DNA from: Phycisphaerales bacterium
GTDB taxonomy: Bacteria; Planctomycetota; Phycisphaerae; Sedimentisphaerales; Anaerobacaceae
NCBI GenBank assembly: GCA_011057845.1
Contig: DSDB01000650.1
Coordinates: 1-9,846, forward strand
Direction of reading: 5' to 3'
Length of the DNA stretch: 9,846 nt
A program made the position numbers and the translations under genes. This document shows, piece by piece, positions 6,711-9,846 of this stretch (position 1 is the stretch's first letter; the number at the start of each line of letters is the position of its first letter). Under the pieces are notes generated by a model. The model saw only the letters and a list, made by a program, of their open reading frames with translations, did no database searches and was not told the origin of the DNA.

Positions 6711-7987
6711 GATCCGCTCCTCCGGCCTTCCGATGGCGGACCATCGCCTCCGGCCGCCCCGGAACCGCCGTCCAGCCGCAGCGGCATCCCGGCCACCGGC
6801 GCCGCGATGTCCGTCGTCACCAGCCGCTCGCCCTCGACCACACCGCCCGATACATAGACCGTCTCCTGCCCCCGAAACGCCACCTCCACCGGCCGGATCT
6901 CCAGCTCATCCTTCTCATTCATGATCCACACCGCGTCGCCCTCCCGAAAATACGGCCGCGGAATCTCAAACACGTCCGTAAGCCGACGGCCCTCGATCTC
7001 CGCGCTGACGTACGAATCCATCAGCAGCTTCGGCCTGCCCTGATGCTCCGGCTTCAAGCACAGTGGATCATCCACCAGCACCAGCAGCTTCGCCATCTGG
7101 CCCTGCCGTTCCACCTCCCCGTACAGACGCAGCACCCGCCCGGTGCGCACGTTGTCCGCCCCCCACGCCAGCGGATTGTGCAGCGTCACATCGGAGCCGG
7201 CCTGCCCGTTCGCCCGCGGGATGGCCAGCCACGCAAGCTGCCCGATCGGGACCTTCACCTCCACCCACGCCTCGTCCGTCGCAATCAGCGTCACCAACGG
7301 AGTGTTCGACGAGACCGTCGCCCCCAGGTCCACGTGCCGCTGCTGCACAATCGCGTTGAAAGGCGCCGCGATCTCGCACCGGCCCAAATCGAGCTGGGCC
7401 TTTTCATACGCCGCCTGCGCCGACTCCAGAGCCGCCTCGGCCGCCGCCAATTGAGGCTCCCGCAGCACCAACTCGCGGTCCTGCTCGCCGAGCACCTCCC
7501 CCAGCAGTTCGTACTCCTGACGGGCCACCGCCTGGTTGCCGTGCTCCACCTTCAAATCCCGCTGAACCCGCACCACATCGGCGTGACGCTGCTTGACGAG
7601 AATTTCGTAATCACGCCGGTCGATCCCGATCAGCTTCTGTCCGGCCTTGACCGCCGTCCCAGGCACCACGTACTCCGAGACCTCCACGATCTTGCCCGAA
7701 ACCTGCGGCTGCAGAGTCACCTCCTGCGCCGGGATCACCTGCCCGTTCTGCTTAACCGTCACCGTGTGCGCGGACTTCTTCAATTCGACCGCCTCCACCA
7801 GCCGCGCCTGCCGAGGCGGTTTGGCCCGCGCGGCCGTCGGACTGGTCGCCAGCAGATGCTTGTACGCCAGCGTCGCCCCAAAGACCACCACGCTCGCCGC
7901 AATCAAACGGACCACCGCGCTGACCAGCATCCGCACGATGCCGGGCCGACCCGTCCGCCTCGACTTGCCCTTCTCACTTGTTGTCAT
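6707..7987 (-). CDS. RND efflux periplasmic adaptor (membrane-fusion protein, HlyD/AcrA family)
   Basis: The 426-residue protein has a basic N-terminus, one membrane anchor (about residues 20-42) and no lipobox, so it is probably held in the inner membrane by the uncleaved helix. A lipoyl-like half-motif follows (TLQPQVSGKIVEV, about 91-103, then GTAVKAGQKL). Next come a long Ala/Glu/Gln-rich coiled-coil hairpin (about 130-200), the second lipoyl half (CEIAAPFNAIVQQRHVDLGA), and beta-barrel and membrane-proximal segments. The C-terminal tail is Gly/Ser/Arg-rich and looks unstructured. It would bridge the RND pump to the outer-membrane factor encoded just upstream. ATGA overlaps on both sides indicate translational coupling with the outer-membrane-factor gene before it and the RND gene after it. 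The Shine-Dalgarno (AGGTGA) is weak, in keeping with coupled initiation. Confidence 0.92.
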   Translation of the reverse strand: MTTSEKGKSRRTGRPGIVRMLVSAVVRLIAASVVVFGATLAYKHLLATSPTAARAKPPRQARLVEAVELKKSAHTVTVKQNGQVIPAQEVTLQPQVSGKIVEVSEYVVPGTAVKAGQKLIGIDRRDYEILVKQRHADVVRVQRDLKVEHGNQAVARQEYELLGEVLGEQDRELVLREPQLAAAEAALESAQAAYEKAQLDLGRCEIAAPFNAIVQQRHVDLGATVSSNTPLVTLIATDEAWVEVKVPIGQLAWLAIPRANGQAGSDVTLHNPLAWGADNVRTGRVLRLYGEVERQGQMAKLLVLVDDPLCLKPEHQGRPKLLMDSYVSAEIEGRRLTDVFEIPRPYFREGDAVWIMNEKDELEIRPVEVAFRGQETVYVSGGVVEGERLVTTDIAAPVAGMPLRLDGGSGAAGGDGPPSEGRRSGS

Positions 7988-9525
7988 GGACTCACCTGTG
8001 CATTACCTGAATCACCCCTCGTGGCGAGGGCGTCCCGCCCTTGTGTGCCGCGGGCATCCTGCCCGCGGTTGTCGGTCACCAACGCATCCTCCGCGTCCTT
8101 CACGTCCTCGGCGTGCTCCGCGGTAAAGTAATCGCCCGCCCCGCCCGGCCGCGGCTTGTCCCACGAGCCGGCCGTCGCCCGATACAGGTCAATCCGCCGC
8201 CCGATCAACGTCCGCCGCGCCGTCACCTCGCTGCGCTCCAGGGCCTGGAGCGACTGCAACGACTCCAGTACCCGTATGTAGTCGACCTGCCCCTTCATGA
8301 ACGATTCCCGGTTGCGCTCGTATGTCTGCCGGGCCAGTTCGAGCTGCTCCCGGATACTGCTCAGAAACATCGCCTGCTGGCGCTCCTGCGACAGCGCCGT
8401 CTCCACTTCCGCCAAAGCCTTCAGAACCGTGCCCGACCACGTATGGACCCGCTCCGAGACGATGGCCCGCTGGCGCTCCACCTCGGCCTTGCGCAGGCCG
8501 GCGTCGAACACCGGCCCGGCCACGTTCGCCGCCAGCGTCGTCAGCCAGTCCCTGAACAAATCCCGCACCGGCGCCCCGGAGAACGTCGAGACCCCGGCCG
8601 ACAGACTCAACCGTGGATACTGGTCCGCAATCGCCGCCGCCAGCCGCTGGTCGGCCGCCTGCAATTGCCGGTATCCCTGCCGGACATCCGGCCGACGCCA
8701 CAGCACCTCTGTCGGTAGCCCCACCGCCGGCAGTTCCCCAACATCCGCCAGACCCACCGGCCGATCACCCCAGGCCAACTCGGGCGTCCGACCCAGCAGT
8801 GCCGCCAGCCGATACTGCAACACCTCTACCGTCTCCTGCGCCGCGATCAACTGGCTCTCCGTCGACGCCACCAACTGACGCTGGCGAAGCACGTCCGCGG
8901 CCCGCGCGACGGCGTTGCGAAACTGCACCGTCACAATCTCCAGAACATCTTTGTTGGCCACGATCTGGGCCTGGGCGATCCGCACCTGCGCCCGCGCCTC
9001 GGCCAGTTGATACCACGTAGCGGCCACCGACGCCGAAATCGTGATCGCCGCCGTATCCACCGCCTCCTGCTGGGCCTCCACGTCCAGCCACGCCGCTCGC
9101 CGCGTCGACGCCAATTCCCCCCACAGGTCCACCTCATAACCGGCCGCCAAACCCAGCGAATGCGCCTGCGTCTCCGTCGTGCCCGTGGCCTTCGCATCCC
9201 GCCGCGACGTCGAAGCCGATCCCGTCCAGTCCACCCATGGCCACACCGTCGCCTCCGCCCGCCTGGCCACCGCCTCCGCCTGCGCCAAGCGATCCCATGC
9301 CGCCTGAAGGTCGAAATTACCCCCCAGCGCCTCGTCCACCAGACCGTTCAATTGCCCATCGTCGAAATGCTCCCACCACCGCTCCACCATCGGCCGGGTC
9401 CCCGACACGGAAAACGTCTCCGGAACCGCCACCGGCAAGATCGGCTCCTGCACCGCCCGGCGGCAGCCGCCGCCCATCGTCACAAGAATCCCTGCAAGAA
9501 TACTGTTCAGTAGTGCCTTATTCAT
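7984..9525 (-). CDS. Outer-membrane efflux factor, NodT/OprM type (TolC-like channel), with repeat-derived C-terminal tail
   Basis: The 513-residue protein has a signal sequence ending in GGGC at 18-21. Cys21 is the likely lipidated residue, although the lipobox lacks the usual Leu/Val/Ile at -3. Family signatures follow: WWEHFDDGQLNGLVDEAL, then NFDLQAAWDRLAQAEA, two long helical hairpin sets, LPTEVLWRRPDVRQ, and a periodic second half ending in RIDLYRATAGSW at about 444-455, where OprM-like proteins normally end (LYKALGGGW type). The remaining 58 or so residues are extra: from 466 they consist of AEH/AED triplets and the octamers GQDARGTQ and GRDALATR, encoded by tandem and palindromic DNA. 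No good Shine-Dalgarno stands at normal distance; AAGGAT lies 15 bases upstream. The ATG at 9525 is kept because the signal peptide starts there. It is the first gene of the operon, unlike the common adaptor-pump-channel order. Confidence 0.9.
   Translation of the reverse strand: MNKALLNSILAGILVTMGGGCRRAVQEPILPVAVPETFSVSGTRPMVERWWEHFDDGQLNGLVDEALGGNFDLQAAWDRLAQAEAVARRAEATVWPWVDWTGSASTSRRDAKATGTTETQAHSLGLAAGYEVDLWGELASTRRAAWLDVEAQQEAVDTAAITISASVAATWYQLAEARAQVRIAQAQIVANKDVLEIVTVQFRNAVARAADVLRQRQLVASTESQLIAAQETVEVLQYRLAALLGRTPELAWGDRPVGLADVGELPAVGLPTEVLWRRPDVRQGYRQLQAADQRLAAAIADQYPRLSLSAGVSTFSGAPVRDLFRDWLTTLAANVAGPVFDAGLRKAEVERQRAIVSERVHTWSGTVLKALAEVETALSQERQQAMFLSSIREQLELARQTYERNRESFMKGQVDYIRVLESLQSLQALERSEVTARRTLIGRRIDLYRATAGSWDKPRPGGAGDYFTAEHAEDVKDAEDALVTDNRGQDARGTQGRDALATRGDSGNAQVSP
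8016..8068. repeat. Cluster of three short palindromes with trinucleotide loops (REP-like)
   Basis: Three perfect hairpins follow one another and partly overlap: CCCTCG/CGAGGG with loop TGG (8016-8030), AGGGCG/CGCCCT with loop TCC (8027-8041), and CCGCGGGCA/TGCCCGCGG with loop TCC (8048-8068). The first two share bases and are mutually exclusive. On the minus strand the segment encodes the octamers GQDARGTQ and GRDALATR in the tail of the outer-membrane factor, in frame. It ends about 30 bases before that gene's stop and the adaptor start, so it may affect mRNA stability or coupling. Confidence 0.75.
8086..8121 (-). repeat. Degenerate 9-nt tandem repeat coding AEH-AED-VKD-AED
   Basis: On the minus strand four consecutive 9-base units (GCGGAGCAC, GCCGAGGAC, GTGAAGGAC, GCGGAGGAT) encode four three-residue units at residues 469-480 of the outer-membrane factor. 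Repeats of this AEHAED type are, from general recall, widespread as dispersed DNA in planctomycete genomes. Here they lie beyond the normal end of the family. Confidence 0.6.
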
Positions 9526-9534
9526 GTACGGCCC

Positions 9535-9561
9535 ACAACTATCCTTGAAATCCTTACAACT
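9535..9561 (-). promoter_or_regulatory. Direct repeats upstream of the efflux operon, possible operator
   Basis: On the minus strand AGTTGT occurs twice, 21 bp apart (9556-9561 and 9535-9540), and between the copies AAGGA occurs twice. The spacing is two helical turns, which would suit a tandem dimeric regulator. It lies 10-36 bases before the start codon of the first efflux gene. I see no strong -35/-10 pair nearby and no regulator gene in the window, so this is only a candidate. Confidence 0.25.
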
Positions 9562-9598
9562 TACCGGTGTTTTGACGCATTAGATAGGTGCTGCCTGC

Positions 9599-9630
9599 AA
9601 AAAACTCCTGGGCTTCCATCCCTGCCAGGG
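9599..9630 (-). terminator. Weak rho-independent terminator after the kinase-like gene
   Basis: Read on the minus strand, CCTGGC and GCCCAGG can pair (six pairs with one bulged base, 10-base loop). Two bases later there are six T residues (9604-9599). It lies 64 bases after the stop of the gene entering from the right and 74 bases before the outer-membrane-factor start. This suggests the efflux genes form their own transcription unit. The stem is short, so confidence is moderate. Confidence 0.45.
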
Positions 9631-9676
9631 CCTCGTCCCCCGTCCGTGAGCCCATGCCCCAACCACGAGGCGTAGA

Positions 9677-9704
9677 GCACCAGCCACGAGCCACTAACCA
9701 CCAG
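9677..9704. repeat. Heptamer tandem repeat at the end of the kinase-like gene
   Basis: Four consecutive 7-base units of the form CCACNAN (first unit starts GC) run from 9677 to 9704: GCACCAG, CCACGAG, CCACTAA, CCACCAG. The stop codon of the right-edge gene (9694-9696) and its last two glycine codons fall inside the array. Confidence 0.5.
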
Positions 9705-9846
9705 CCAGCCCGGCCCGGATCGAGGCATGAACGTCTTTCAGCACCGGATACAGACGCTCAAACGTGTCAAGCCACTGCCCATACCGCTGCGTGAGCTTCA
9801 AATCCGGCTCGTAGGCGCGCCCGGGCCTGTAGACTGTATTATACGC
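9694..9846 (-). CDS. C-terminal end of a probable FGGY-family carbohydrate kinase; N-terminal part off window
   Basis: A minus-strand frame is open from the right edge to TAG at 9694-9696, giving the last 50 residues of a protein. The stretch YEPDLKLTQRYGQWLDTFERLYPVLK matches the usual C-terminus of FGGY sugar kinases such as xylulokinases (proline-aspartate, then Tyr/Arg-rich helix, then LYPxLK). This is recognition by pattern on a short fragment; the catalytic domains lie outside the window, so the substrate cannot be named. The final residues (AGLAGG) are encoded in part by a heptamer repeat. A weak terminator follows, so it is probably transcribed separately from the efflux operon, in the same direction. 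Confidence 0.6.
   Translation of the reverse strand, partial: AYNTVYRPGRAYEPDLKLTQRYGQWLDTFERLYPVLKDVHASIRAGLAGG

Noticed and set aside
4188..6857. Long plus-strand open frame of 889 codons
   Set aside because: It is the complement of the RND gene, with low-complexity basic composition and no recognisable motif.
7043..8131. Plus-strand open frame of 362 codons
   Set aside because: It is antisense to the adaptor gene and the tail of the outer-membrane factor; composition is that of a shadow frame.
9540..9600. Sigma-70 promoter using TCTAAT on the minus strand
   Set aside because: TCTAAT is close to a -10 box, but no acceptable -35 box lies 15-19 bases upstream.
9588..9794. Plus-strand open frame of 68 codons
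   Set aside because: It overlaps the kinase-like C-terminus, the terminator and the heptamer array; it has no ribosome-binding site and no coding character.

Overview
The window is GC-rich and gene-dense. The peptidase-MA/TPR protein, the lipoprotein-type efflux genes and the in-frame dispersed repeats (AEH/AED triplets, GxDAxxTx octamers, short palindromes with trinucleotide loops) suggest a planctomycete-like bacterium, perhaps Phycisphaerae. That placement is inference from general familiarity; no marker gene is present.

Layout. Bases 1-2303 (minus) hold an exported TPR protein with a gluzincin (peptidase MA type) zinc-protease domain; its C-terminus lies off the left edge. Bases 2304-2747 are a gene-free divergent region rich in inverted repeats. 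A 15-codon leader ORF (2748-2795, plus) overlaps the start of a secreted UlaG-like metallo-beta-lactamase-fold hydrolase (2792-3547, plus). The hydrolase converges on a three-gene minus-strand operon: NodT-type outer-membrane factor (9525-7984), membrane-fusion adaptor (7987-6707) and RND pump (6710-3570). Both internal junctions are 4-base ATGA overlaps. A weak terminator (9599-9630) separates this operon from the last 50 residues of a gene entering from the right edge (9846-9694, minus), probably an FGGY-type sugar kinase.

Function. The three efflux genes encode a complete tripartite pump: RND in the inner membrane, adaptor in the periplasm, and channel in the outer membrane. The secreted hydrolase and the exported protease are separate transcription units with no evident link to the pump beyond an envelope location.

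The most unusual signals are not genes. (i) The ribosome-binding site and start of the hydrolase are imperfectly duplicated 44 bp upstream, giving a translationally coupled leader peptide. (ii) Three minus-strand genes (kinase, outer-membrane factor, RND pump) end inside short tandem or palindromic repeats that appear to have lengthened or replaced their C-terminal codons. (iii) A 121-bp MITE-like segment with 11-bp terminal inverted repeats lies in the divergent region. I found no CRISPR array, tRNA, rRNA, transposase or phage gene.
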